Shown here in pieces: positions 28,291-35,775 of a stretch of DNA of 64,000 nt. A program made the translations under genes and the position numbers. Source of the stretch: Burkholderiaceae bacterium (GTDB lineage: Bacteria > Pseudomonadota > Gammaproteobacteria > Burkholderiales > Burkholderiaceae_C). The stretch's first letter is position 1. Each line of letters opens with the position of its first letter. The DNA lies in the NCBI GenBank assembly GCA_019745555.1, contig JAIESX010000021.1, positions 62,001-126,000 of the forward strand. Direction: 5' to 3'. The notes under the pieces were generated by a model, which saw nothing but the letters and a program-made list of their open reading frames with translations, was not told the DNA's origin and did not search any database.

Positions 28291-28922
28291 GCTGCGCTCC
28301 GGCGGCGTTCGAGCATGCGCAGGGCCAGGTCGATGCGGCCGGCCACGACCACCGGGCGGTGGTCGTAGTAGCTGCCCCAGTCGGAGGCCGCGGCACCCAG
28401 CAGGGCCGGATCGGCCACGCCCAGGGCCAGCGGTGTGATGCCCAGGCGCACGAAGAGGTGCTGCAGCTCCTGGGTCAAGGTGCTGACCACCCATTCCAGC
28501 CCCAGGCTGGCCAGGTGCGGCCCCATGAGGTGGATCAGGCGCTTGCCCGCGCCGGCCTGGCTGGCCGAGAGGTGGCCGACTTCGACGACGCGCGCGCGCG
28601 TCACCCGCTGGGTGGTGTCGCGCGCGAGCAGTGCCTCGACCGGCTGGGGCAGGTAGCGCTCCAGAAAGAGCGCCGCCGCGTCCGCAATGCGGTAGCCGGC
28701 GGCGGCGATGATCTCGTGCTCGGCGTTGCGCAGGCTCACGAGCACCGGGGCGTAGTGCTGCACGCGTGCGCCGTAGCGCTCGCGGTAGACCCCGTGGATG
28801 AAACGCTCGACATCGCTGCGTTCCTTGTCCTGACCGGTGTGCACGAACAGGGATTGCCGGCGCTCGGGTGGCGGGGCAACGGCAGGACCGGCAGCGGGAT
28901 ATGAGGTGGCCAGGGCCAGCAT
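28287..28922 (-). CDS. 'Thermostable hemolysin' family protein (PF12261 type)
   Basis: 211 aa from the ATG at 28922, which follows GAAGGAG at ideal spacing; the upstream in-frame ATG at 28943 has none. Family signatures are RVVEVGHLSASQAGAG (about 112-127), GLEWVVSTLT, and WGSYYDHRPVVVAGRIDLAL near the C-terminus. The name comes from a Vibrio protein; I know of no proof that members of this bacterial family lyse cells. The EVGHLS block and overall layout recall acyltransferase-like (GNAT/LuxI-related) folds, which is an inference. No signal peptide. It is the first gene of the five-gene operon, which makes a biosynthetic acyltransfer role plausible. Confidence 0.83.
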   Translation of the reverse strand: MLALATSYPAAGPAVAPPPERRQSLFVHTGQDKERSDVERFIHGVYRERYGARVQHYAPVLVSLRNAEHEIIAAAGYRIADAAALFLERYLPQPVEALLARDTTQRVTRARVVEVGHLSASQAGAGKRLIHLMGPHLASLGLEWVVSTLTQELQHLFVRLGITPLALGVADPALLGAAASDWGSYYDHRPVVVAGRIDLALRMLERRRSAA

Positions 28923-28980
28923 GCAAACTCCTTCTGGCTCCATCGAGCCTGTGCATGACCGCTATCCTGGGCGGCGCACA

Positions 28981-28995
28981 TTAAGCCGGCCTTAA
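28981..28995. promoter_or_regulatory. TTAAG-N5-CTTAA dyad in the divergent promoter region
   Basis: TTAAGCCGGCCTTAA is an inverted repeat 59 bases upstream of the hemolysin-family start and about 60 bases upstream of the riboswitch transcription start. It is a candidate operator for the five-gene operon. There is no match I recognise. Confidence 0.35.
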
Positions 28996-29019
28996 GCGCG
29001 GCAGGGCGATCGTGACCAT

Positions 29020-29048
29020 TTGTGTCGATGGGACGCAGGCCTTACAAT
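29020..29048 (+). promoter_or_regulatory. Promoter of the glycine riboswitch transcript
   Basis: TTGTGT (29020-29025) and TACAAT (29043-29048) with a 17-base spacer form a good sigma-70 promoter. The start would be near 29055, about 25 bases before the first aptamer. Confidence 0.65.
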
Positions 29049-29073
29049 CCGCTCCATGCCGCGCATCCGCGGC

Positions 29074-29272
29074 TGACCCGATCGGGAGAGACTGCCAACC
29101 TGGCAGCGCCGAAGGAGCAACCGCCCCGGAAACTCTCAGGCAAAAGGACCGATCGCGTGGCTTGAACTCTGAAGAGCGGCCGGATTTCGTCACCCGGCCC
29201 ACCGCAGGAGCAAGCGCCATCAAGAGGGTGGCGTGAATCTCTCAGGTACCAAACAGAGGGGGCGTGCATGGC
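29074..29272 (+). ncRNA. Tandem glycine riboswitch
   Basis: Two glycine aptamers are in series. Aptamer 1 (about 29074-29158) has the core CGGGAGAGAC...GCCGAAGGAGCAA...AACTCTCAGGCAAAAGGACCG. Aptamer 2 (about 29163-29272) has ACTCTGAAGAG...CGCAGGAGCAAGC...AATCTCTCAGGTACCAAACAGAG. Both keep the GGAGCAA and CTCTCAGG-AAA signatures of the class. A 6-base-pair hairpin (GGCACA/TGTGCC, 29270-29284) follows and may be part of the expression platform close to the ribosome site GGAG at 29309. Glycine riboswitches usually turn on glycine catabolism genes; here the controlled gene is a DadA-type dehydrogenase. Confidence 0.95.
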
Positions 29273-29321
29273 ACATGGTGTGCCGGGCACCCCACCCCCA
29301 TGACGTTTGGAGCCTGATCTC

Positions 29322-30593
29322 ATGAAAACGATCGCCGTCATCGGCGCCGGTATCACCGGCGTCACCACTGCCTACGCCCTGTCCAAACGCGGCTTTGCCG
29401 TCACGCTGTTCGAGCAGCACCGCTACCCGGCGATGGAAACCTCGTTCGCCAACGGCGGCCAGCTCTCGGCGTCCAACGCCGAAGTCTGGAACCACAGCTC
29501 CACCATCCTCAAGGGCCTCAAGTGGATGCTCAAGAGCGATGCGCCGCTGCTGGTCAACCCCAAGCCCAGCTGGCACAAGCTGAGCTGGTTTGCCGAGTTC
29601 ATCGCCAACATCCCGAACTACAGGCGCAACACGGTCGAGACCGCGCGCCTGGCGGTGGCCGCGCGCCAGCATCTCTTCGCCTGGGCCGAGGCCGAGGGCG
29701 TGGACTTCGATCTCAAGAAACAGGGCATCCTGCACATCTACCGTGACAAGGCGGGCTTCGACCACGCGGCCGAGGTCACGAAACTGCTGGCCGAGGGTGG
29801 CCTGCCGCGCCGCGCGGTCACGCCCGACGAGATGCGCGCCATCGAGCCCACGCTGGCCGGTGACTACTACGGCGGCTACTACACCGAGAGCGACAGCACG
29901 GGCGACATCCACAAGTTCACCCACGGCCTGGCCGCGGCAGCAGCGCGCCATGGTGTGCGCACGCTCTACGACCAGGAGGTGCAGAGCCTGCAGAGCAACG
30001 GCCGGCAGGCCACGGTGCTGACGCGCAGCCTGCTGGGGCCGCAACGCTGGGAGTTCGATGGCGTGGTGGTCTGTGCGGGCGTCAGGAGCCGCGCTTTCGC
30101 CGCCCAGCTCGGCGACCGCGTCAACGTCTATCCGGTCAAGGGCTACTCGATCACGGTCAACCTGCTCGACGAGGCCAGCCAGGCTTCGGCGCCCCAGGTC
30201 AGCCTGCTCGACGACGCGGCCAAGCTGGTCACCAGCCGCCTGGGACCCGATCGCTTCCGCGTGGCGGGCACGGCCGAGTTCAATGGCTACAACAAGGACA
30301 TCCGCGCCGACCGTATCCGTCCGCTGGTGGAGTGGGTCAACCAGTGCTTCCCCGGCGTGAGCACGCGCCAGGTGGTGCCCTGGGCCGGCCTGCGCCCCAT
30401 GATGCCGGACATGATGCCGCGCGTGGGCCGAGGCCGCGCCGCCAACGTGTTCTACAACACGGGCCACGGCCACCTGGGCTGGACGCTGTCGGCCGTGACG
30501 GCGGACATGGTCGCGGGCGTGGTGCAGCAGGCCTATGCCGGCAGCGCGCCCAATGTGCGCGTGGCAGCCTCGGTGCTGCCGCAGCAGGGCTGA
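29322..30593 (+). CDS. dadA: D-amino acid dehydrogenase (DadA family), under glycine riboswitch control
   Basis: 423 aa from the ATG at 29322. FAD-binding IAVIGAGITGVTTAY lies at the N-terminus with the second-strand acidic residue in LFEQH, and the C-terminal FAD segment is WAGLRPMMPDMMPRVGR...NTGHGHLGWT. The protein follows the DadA pattern throughout: a membrane-associated flavoprotein passing electrons from D-amino acids to quinones. Control by a tandem glycine riboswitch suggests that glycine itself, or a glycine-linked D-amino acid, is a physiological substrate. That is an inference. No alanine racemase gene follows, unlike classical dad operons. Confidence 0.9.
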   Translation: MKTIAVIGAGITGVTTAYALSKRGFAVTLFEQHRYPAMETSFANGGQLSASNAEVWNHSSTILKGLKWMLKSDAPLLVNPKPSWHKLSWFAEFIANIPNYRRNTVETARLAVAARQHLFAWAEAEGVDFDLKKQGILHIYRDKAGFDHAAEVTKLLAEGGLPRRAVTPDEMRAIEPTLAGDYYGGYYTESDSTGDIHKFTHGLAAAAARHGVRTLYDQEVQSLQSNGRQATVLTRSLLGPQRWEFDGVVVCAGVRSRAFAAQLGDRVNVYPVKGYSITVNLLDEASQASAPQVSLLDDAAKLVTSRLGPDRFRVAGTAEFNGYNKDIRADRIRPLVEWVNQCFPGVSTRQVVPWAGLRPMMPDMMPRVGRGRAANVFYNTGHGHLGWTLSAVTADMVAGVVQQAYAGSAPNVRVAASVLPQQG

Positions 30594-30603
30594 GCCGGTA
30601 CCT

Positions 30604-30870
30604 CTATCTGCGGCCCACGAGGTAGCTCACCCCCTCGGGGCCGTAGCTTTCGCTGTGCGGCTGGCCGTGCGCGAGGTGAAAGACCTCGCCCGGCCGGTAC
30701 AGCTTTTCTTCCTCGCCTGCGCATTGGATGCGGATCTCGCCGGTGAGAATCAGCGCGTGCGCCTCGAAGGGATGGGTGTGCACGTCCAGGCGGCCGTGGG
30801 CCAGGCGGCTCACCGTGCTGACCTCGTAGCCCTGGGCCTGCAACTCCTGCTCGAACCCTGCGCGGTCCAT
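30604..30870 (-). CDS. Small cupin-domain protein
   Basis: 88 aa single cupin. From the ATG at 30870 it shows the two cupin motifs: H-x-H-x4-E region (VHTHPFEAHALIL, about 34-47) and G-x5-P-x-G-x2-H-x3-H (YRPGEVFHLAHGQPHS, about 57-72), so metal binding by His/Glu is likely. Function unknown; small cupins act as isomerases, dioxygenases or sensors. It lies directly downstream of the glutathione peroxidase gene on the same strand (13-base gap) and is convergent with dadA. Confidence 0.82.
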   Translation of the reverse strand: MDRAGFEQELQAQGYEVSTVSRLAHGRLDVHTHPFEAHALILTGEIRIQCAGEEEKLYRPGEVFHLAHGQPHSESYGPEGVSYLVGRR

Positions 30871-30883
30871 GGTGGGCGCCGTG

Positions 30884-31447
30884 TCAGCGCTGCAGCGCAG
30901 CCTCGATGGCGGCCGTGAGTTCACGCCCCATGGGCTCCACCGCACTCGCATAGCTCTGCACCTGCTTGCCGTCGCGGCTGATCAGGTACTTGTGGAAGTT
31001 CCACTGCGGGACGGCCTTGGTGGCCTGGAAAAGCTGGGTGTAGAAGGCGTTGCGCTGTGGGCCCACGACCTCGGTCTTGTTGAACATGGGGAACTTCACG
31101 CCATAGGTGTTGAAGCACAGGTCTGCGATCTGCTTGGCGCTCCCTGGCTCCTGCTGGCCGAAGTCGTTGGACGGGAAGCCCAGGATGACCAGGCCGCGTT
31201 TTTCGTACTTGGCGTAGAGCGCTTCCAGGCCCTCGTACTGGCGGGTGTAGCCGCAATAGCTCGCGGTATTGACCACCAGTACCACCTTGCCAGCGTACTG
31301 GCAGAGGTTTTGCGGCGCATCGTCCTGCAGGCGGGTGAACTGGTGCTGCAGCAGGGCGGGGCAGGCGGCAGCCTGGGTGTTTTGGGCGGTAGATGTCATG
31401 GGCAGCAGGGCCGCGAAGGCCAGGACCGTCAAAAGGAATGAGCGCAT
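30884..31447 (-). CDS. Thiol-type glutathione peroxidase with signal peptide
   Basis: 187 aa from the ATG at 31447 (MRSFLL); ATGs at 31456 and 31483 are in frame and possible, but the signal peptide and ribosome-site spacing favour 31447. Residues 1-22 form a signal sequence. The catalytic cysteine is C65 in NTASYCGYTRQYEGLE, replacing selenocysteine, with the partner Gln in FPSNDFGQQEPG and Trp in WNFHKYLISRDG. It reduces peroxides, more often with thioredoxin than glutathione in bacteria. An extra Cys pair (C29, C49) precedes the active site and may form a structural disulfide in the periplasm. Confidence 0.9.
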   Translation of the reverse strand: MRSFLLTVLAFAALLPMTSTAQNTQAAACPALLQHQFTRLQDDAPQNLCQYAGKVVLVVNTASYCGYTRQYEGLEALYAKYEKRGLVILGFPSNDFGQQEPGSAKQIADLCFNTYGVKFPMFNKTEVVGPQRNAFYTQLFQATKAVPQWNFHKYLISRDGKQVQSYASAVEPMGRELTAAIEAALQR

Positions 31448-31600
31448 GAAATTCATGCCCCCATTCTGCGGTAGCCGGCTCAACCCTGCTCGGGTGGGGG
31501 TCTGGAACTCCTGAGCCCATGGCCTCCCGTAGGAAGGGATTGCTCGAAACCCGTCTTGCGCGGATTTCTCGGGGCTGAGACCCCGCGCTGCGCGCGTCTT

Positions 31601-31623
31601 GAAACAGTCCCCCGGACTGTTTC
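31601..31623. repeat. Perfect 10-base inverted repeat near tRNA-Ser
   Basis: GAAACAGTCC, a CCC loop, then GGACTGTTTC: a perfect 10-base-pair hairpin in a gene-free stretch between gpx (31447) and tRNA-Ser. There is no T-tract on either strand, so it is not an obvious terminator. The rest of this 250-base gap holds only GC-rich dyads. Confidence 0.6.
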
Positions 31624-31670
31624 AGAGCGAACCCCGCGTGGGTTCTCACTCACCCACTGCGCCAAAAACA

Positions 31671-31691
31671 AAGCCCCGCAATGCGGGGCTT
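31671..31691 (-). terminator. Rho-independent terminator of tRNA-Ser
   Basis: On the minus strand AAGCCCCGC-ATT-GCGGGGCTT gives a perfect 9-base-pair stem, followed by TGTTTTTGG. It begins six bases after the tRNA 3' CCA end. Confidence 0.88.
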
Positions 31692-31696
31692 GTCCT

Positions 31697-31786
<90 letters not shown>

Positions 31787-31843
31787 GGCTTTGTGGAAGC
31801 GCATATTGTAGCAGCGCGAAAGAGAGGTTTTCGTCCCGGGGGC

Positions 31844-32131
31844 TCAGGCGGCGGTCCGCAGCAGGCGATGCACAGGGGCCGGGCGCGGCAGCGCAGTTGC
31901 CTGGCCGAGTCCGCGGCGCTTGCGGATCCAGGCCATGGGTGTGGTGCTCAGGAACTTGAAAAACAGCGCGTTGAGGGTCTGGTGGTCCAGGCCGCTCTGG
32001 GCCATGAGTTCCTGCCAGCCTATGGGTTGATCCAGATGGGCGTCGATCCAGGCGCACAGTTCATCGAAAGTCTGGCGGTGGTCCGACAGGGCGGTTTGCT
32101 TGCGCGTGACGGCGGGGCGGGCAACAGGCAT
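31844..32131 (-). CDS. Short AraC-type helix-turn-helix protein
   Basis: 95 aa from the ATG at 32131, preceded by AGAGGAG at about 10 bases; the open frame begins at 32218. Residues 18-75 (TFDELCAWIDAHLDQPIGWQELMAQSGLDHQTLNALFFKFLSTTPMAW, in parts) match the first half of an AraC DNA-binding domain and the start of the second, but the second helix-turn-helix is cut short and the C-terminus is low-complexity. It could be a small autonomous regulator or the remnant of a larger AraC gene. Just downstream of trpS on the same strand. Confidence 0.65.
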   Translation of the reverse strand: MPVARPAVTRKQTALSDHRQTFDELCAWIDAHLDQPIGWQELMAQSGLDHQTLNALFFKFLSTTPMAWIRKRRGLGQATALPRPAPVHRLLRTAA

Positions 32132-32217
32132 GGGTACGGCACTCCTCTGAGCTGGGACAGCCGCAGTTCGCAAGAACCGTACCCGCAGCTCGCCGGGTCC
32201 CGGTCGCGGGGCTGACA

Positions 32218-33522
32218 TCAGTCCCGGGCGGCCAGCAGCTGTTGTAGCGCAGACTCCAGCTCCTGCGCCGTAACCAGGTGTTTCACCGGTATCTCTTGGA
32301 GCAGGGCTGGCAGGGGCGCCGAGAGGTCCTGCAGGCGTTTGACCGCCTGGCCGGCTTCCTTGGGACTGGCAAAACCTTCGCTCTGCAGCAGCAGCTTGCC
32401 CTGGGCATCGACAAGTTTGAAGTAGAACTGGCCGTCGGCTTCCCGGTACTGCTTGAAGCTGGGCAGGGTGGATTTGTCCTTTTTGTCGCCCTTTTTGTCA
32501 GCAGCCTGGGCGCGCAGGTCACGCAGGCCCACGGCCTGGCGCACCTTGGCGGTGAATGGTGTGGCGATCTTTCGGGCCTTGGCCGCACCAGCCTGGAGCA
32601 GGGCTTCGAGCTTCTCCGGGTGGGCGATCAGGTCCTCGTAGGTGGCGCGCATGGGCGCGATCTCCGCGTCGATGCGCTGGAAGAGCTTGAGCTTGGCGTC
32701 GGCCCAGGAGATGCCGGCGGCAAAGTCCTGACGCAGCTGGGCGGTCTCGGCCGGGGTGGCGAAGGCCTGGTAGATCTGGAACAGGGCCGAGCCTTCGGTG
32801 TCCTTGGGCTCGCCCGGCGCGCGCGAGTCCGTCTTGATGCCGGCGATGAGCTTTTTCAGCTGCTCGGGCGGGGCGAAGAGCGGAATGGTGTTGTCGTAGC
32901 TCTTGCTCATCTTGCGGCCGTCCAGGCCGGGCAGGGTGGCCACGTTGTCCTCGATCTGCGCCTCCGGCAGCACGAAGTGCTCGCCGTAGAGATGGTTGAA
33001 GCTCGACGCCATGTCGCGCGCCATCTCGATGTGTTGCACCTGATCACGCCCCACGGGCACGCGGTGGGCGTTGAACATCAGGATGTCGGCTGCCATCAGC
33101 ACCGGGTACATGAAGAGGCCGGCCGTCACGTCGGCATCCTCGTCCGCGCCGGCGGCGTGGTTCTTGTCCACCGCGGCCTTGTAGGCATGGGCGCGGTTGA
33201 GCAGGCCCTTGCCGCAGACACAGGTCAGGAACCAGGTCAGCTCCGGGATCTCGGGGATGTCGGACTGGCGATAGAAGGTGACACGTTCCGGGTCCAGGCC
33301 GGCGGCGATCCAGGTGGCGGCGATCTCCAGCGTGCTGCGCTGGATCCGTGCCGGGTCGTCCACCTTGATCAGCGCGTGGTAGTCGGCCAGGAAATAGAAG
33401 CTCTCCACCCCGGCGGCGCGGCTGGCGGCGATGGCCGGGCGGATGGCGCCCACGTAGTTGCCCAGATGGGGCGTGCCCGAGGTGGTGATGCCGGTCAGGA
33501 CACGGACGTTGCTCTTGCTCAT
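32218..33522 (-). CDS. trpS: Tryptophanyl-tRNA synthetase
   Basis: 434 aa, longer than the 330-340-residue E. coli-type enzyme. The class I signature TTSGTPHLGNYVGAI (HIGH equivalent) is at residues 12-26 and GRKMSKS (KMSKS) at about 205-211. The extra length is a C-terminal extension from about residue 335, with a Lys-rich linker (DKKGDKKDKS) and a domain FYFKLVDAQGKLLLQSEGFASPKEAGQAV that resembles a small YegP/DUF1508-like fold. Such an extension occurs in beta-proteobacterial TrpRS. It charges tRNA-Trp. It follows the M50 protease gene by 10 bases. Confidence 0.96.
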   Translation of the reverse strand: MSKSNVRVLTGITTSGTPHLGNYVGAIRPAIAASRAAGVESFYFLADYHALIKVDDPARIQRSTLEIAATWIAAGLDPERVTFYRQSDIPEIPELTWFLTCVCGKGLLNRAHAYKAAVDKNHAAGADEDADVTAGLFMYPVLMAADILMFNAHRVPVGRDQVQHIEMARDMASSFNHLYGEHFVLPEAQIEDNVATLPGLDGRKMSKSYDNTIPLFAPPEQLKKLIAGIKTDSRAPGEPKDTEGSALFQIYQAFATPAETAQLRQDFAAGISWADAKLKLFQRIDAEIAPMRATYEDLIAHPEKLEALLQAGAAKARKIATPFTAKVRQAVGLRDLRAQAADKKGDKKDKSTLPSFKQYREADGQFYFKLVDAQGKLLLQSEGFASPKEAGQAVKRLQDLSAPLPALLQEIPVKHLVTAQELESALQQLLAARD

Positions 33523-33532
33523 GGGCGGGGTC

Positions 33533-34201
33533 TCAGCGGATCAGGTAGGAAAGCGGGGTCAGCAGGATGTCGAGCAGGCCGTAGGTCAGGCCCATCACGG
33601 GCTTCATCCACAGCGTGCTGACCACGCCGGCGATCACCAGACCCATGACGATGAAGAAGCCCCAGGGCTCGATGCGCGAAACCAGGGCCGCCTGCTTCCA
33701 GGGCAGCAGGCCGACCAGGATACGGCCGCCGTCCAGCGGCGGCAGCGGAAAGAGGTTGAAGGCGAACATCACCACATTGACCAGCACGCCAGCGCGGCAC
33801 ATCTCGAGAAAGAAGCGCTCCTGCAGGCCGGCGCCGATCAGCACATAGAGCAGTGCGCCCCACAGCACGGCCTGGGCCAGATTGGCCCCGGGGCCGGCCA
33901 GCGCCACCCAGACCATGTCACGCTTGGGATGGCGCAGGCGATCGAAGCGCACGGGCACGGGCTTGGCGTAGCCGAAGAGGAAGGCGCCAGCCGTGGCGAA
34001 GTAGAGCAGCACCGGCATGGCGATGGTGCCCACGGGGTCGATGTGCCTGACCGGGTTGAGCGTGATGCGCCCCATCATGGCCGCGGTGTCGTCACCGAAG
34101 TAGCGGGCGGCATAGCCGTGGGCGGCCTCGTGCACGGTGATGGCGAAGAGCACCGGCAGGGCGTAGATCAGGACGGTTTGAATCAGGTTGGCGGTATCCA
34201 C
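33533..34201 (-). CDS. Site-2 protease family protein (peptidase M50)
   Basis: 222 aa, about six membrane helices. The zinc-metalloprotease motif HEAAH (H24, E25, H28) lies in the first helix, and the third ligand motif in LFPLPPLDGGRIL at about 150-160. It belongs to the short, PDZ-less S2P branch close to Bacillus YwhC. It cleaves membrane-embedded substrates, which are unknown. It is embedded in a minus-strand chain that runs PHP gene, EamA, yciO, M50, trpS. Confidence 0.9.
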   Translation of the reverse strand: MDTANLIQTVLIYALPVLFAITVHEAAHGYAARYFGDDTAAMMGRITLNPVRHIDPVGTIAMPVLLYFATAGAFLFGYAKPVPVRFDRLRHPKRDMVWVALAGPGANLAQAVLWGALLYVLIGAGLQERFFLEMCRAGVLVNVVMFAFNLFPLPPLDGGRILVGLLPWKQAALVSRIEPWGFFIVMGLVIAGVVSTLWMKPVMGLTYGLLDILLTPLSYLIR

Positions 34202-34258
34202 AGCGGGAATTGTCTCAGAGTGCCCGCAGGGCAGAGACGTCCCCCGGAAAAAAGGGCT

Positions 34259-34885
34259 TCAGAGGCCCAGGTCCGCCGGGTCGCCTCGGCCGTGGCGCAG
34301 CACCTCGGGCTGATCGCCGCTGAGGTCGATCACCGTGGTCGGCTGGTGCGGGCAGGCACCGGCGTCGATCACCGCGGCCAGCTGGTGCTGGTAGCGCTCG
34401 CGGATCTCCTGTGCGTCGTTGAGCGGCTCGCTCTCGCCGGCGGGGATCAGCGTGGTGGCCAGCAGTGGTCCGCCCGTGTGCAGGGCCAGCAGCTCGTGCA
34501 GCACCTTGTGCTCGGGCACGCGCAGGCCGATGGTCTTGCGCGAGGGATGGCTCAGGCGGCGCGGCACTTCCTTGGTCGCTTCGAGGATGAAGGTCCAGGG
34601 TCCGGGGGTGGCGGCCTTGAGCAGGCGGTACTGCTTGTTGTCCACGCGGGCGTAGCTTGCCAGTTCGGACAGGTCACGGCACAGCAGGGTGAGGTGATGC
34701 TTGTCGTCCACCTGGCGGATGCTGCGCAGGCGGTCGGCCGCGGCCTTGTCGTCGAGGTGGCAGACCAGGGCGTAGCTCGAATCGGTGGGCACGGCCAGCA
34801 CCTGGCCCTGTTCCAGCATCGCCACGGCCTGCTTGAGCAGGCGGATCTGCGGGTTCTCGGGGTGAACGTCGAAAAGTTGTGCCAT
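34259..34885 (-). CDS. YciO/YrdC-family (Sua5-like) protein
   Basis: 208 aa from the ATG at 34885. It contains the YrdC fold: KQAVAMLEQGQVLAVPTDSSYALVCHLDDKAA, KPRDL-equivalent positions (LTLLCRDLSELASYA), GPWTFILEATKEVP and RKTIGLRVPEH. The YciO branch differs from TsaC/Sua5, which makes threonylcarbamoyl-AMP for tRNA t6A; YciO members have weak or uncertain activity, so TsaC function should not be assumed. The stop of the EamA gene overlaps its start by one base. Confidence 0.85.
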   Translation of the reverse strand: MAQLFDVHPENPQIRLLKQAVAMLEQGQVLAVPTDSSYALVCHLDDKAAADRLRSIRQVDDKHHLTLLCRDLSELASYARVDNKQYRLLKAATPGPWTFILEATKEVPRRLSHPSRKTIGLRVPEHKVLHELLALHTGGPLLATTLIPAGESEPLNDAQEIRERYQHQLAAVIDAGACPHQPTTVIDLSGDQPEVLRHGRGDPADLGL

Positions 34886-35775
34886 CAGACTTCCAGGGGT
34901 TCGAGCTTGACGCGGCTCTCGCGCACGGCCAGCCAGGTACTGGCGGCGCCGCAGAAGGCGATCAAGGCCATGCCGACCAGTGACCAGCCGTCGGGCACAT
35001 GGTTGAAGACGATCCAGCCCGCCAGCATGGCGAAGGCAATCTGAGCGTAGAGCAGGGGCGTGAGCGTGGCCGCGGGTGTGCGACGGAAGGCGAGGATGAG
35101 CATGAAGTGGCCGATGGTGCCCATCAGGCCCATGAGGGTCAGCGCCGTCCATTCGGTGACGGTCTGCGGCGTGACCCAGATGAAGGGCAGGGCCAGCGAG
35201 GCCAGGATGGCGCCGACCCAGCCGGTGTAGACGTGCATGGTGACGGCATCCTCGGTCTTGACGAGCTTGCCCGTGATGATCTGGAAGGCCGAGTAGCTGG
35301 CCACCTGGGCCAGCGGCAGCAGCGTGAACCAGCCGAAGAGATCGCCACCCGGACGGATGATGAACAGCGTGCCGACGAAGCCGCCGGCCACCAGTACCCA
35401 GCGCCGGCGCGAGACCTGCTCACCGAGCAGGGTGGCTGCGAGCAGGGTGACCACCAGCGGGGTGATCATGGCGATGGCGGTGAACTCGCCCACGGGCATG
35501 TACTTCACGCTGAGGAAGGTGAAGAGGCTGGTGATGGCCAGCAGCAGGCCGCGCAGCAGCTGGGCACCCAGGCGCTCAGTATGGAAGAGCGAGCGCCCGC
35601 GCCGGGGGAACATCACGGCCGTGGTGATCACGGCCTGGAAGATGTAGCGGAACCACAGGCCCAGCAGCACGGGCAGCGTGAGCGCCACCACCTTGGCCGA
35701 AGTGTCCAGCGTGGCGAAACAGGCCAGCGCGGCAAGCGCGAGCAGCATGCCGCTGAGGGGGTGATAAGGGGTCAT
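34885..35775 (-). CDS. EamA/DMT-family transporter
   Basis: 296 aa from the ATG at 35775, ten hydrophobic helices in two EamA repeats. It starts MLLALAALACFATLDTSAKVVAL and has the FRYIFQ and SVKYMPVGEFTAI segments, typical of the RhaT/S-adenosylmethionine-exporter-like branch. Probable inner-membrane exporter, substrate unknown. The ATG overlaps the PHP-gene stop by four bases. Confidence 0.88.
   Translation of the reverse strand: MTPYHPLSGMLLALAALACFATLDTSAKVVALTLPVLLGLWFRYIFQAVITTAVMFPRRGRSLFHTERLGAQLLRGLLLAITSLFTFLSVKYMPVGEFTAIAMITPLVVTLLAATLLGEQVSRRRWVLVAGGFVGTLFIIRPGGDLFGWFTLLPLAQVASYSAFQIITGKLVKTEDAVTMHVYTGWVGAILASLALPFIWVTPQTVTEWTALTLMGLMGTIGHFMLILAFRRTPAATLTPLLYAQIAFAMLAGWIVFNHVPDGWSLVGMALIAFCGAASTWLAVRESRVKLEPLEV

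Noticed and set aside
28287-28922. Secreted haemolytic toxin
   Set aside because: The family name suggests this, but there is no signal peptide and the operon context is biosynthetic.
34259-34885. TsaC/Sua5 threonylcarbamoyl-AMP synthase
   Set aside because: The sequence follows the YciO branch, for which t6A activity is doubtful, so I kept the broader name.
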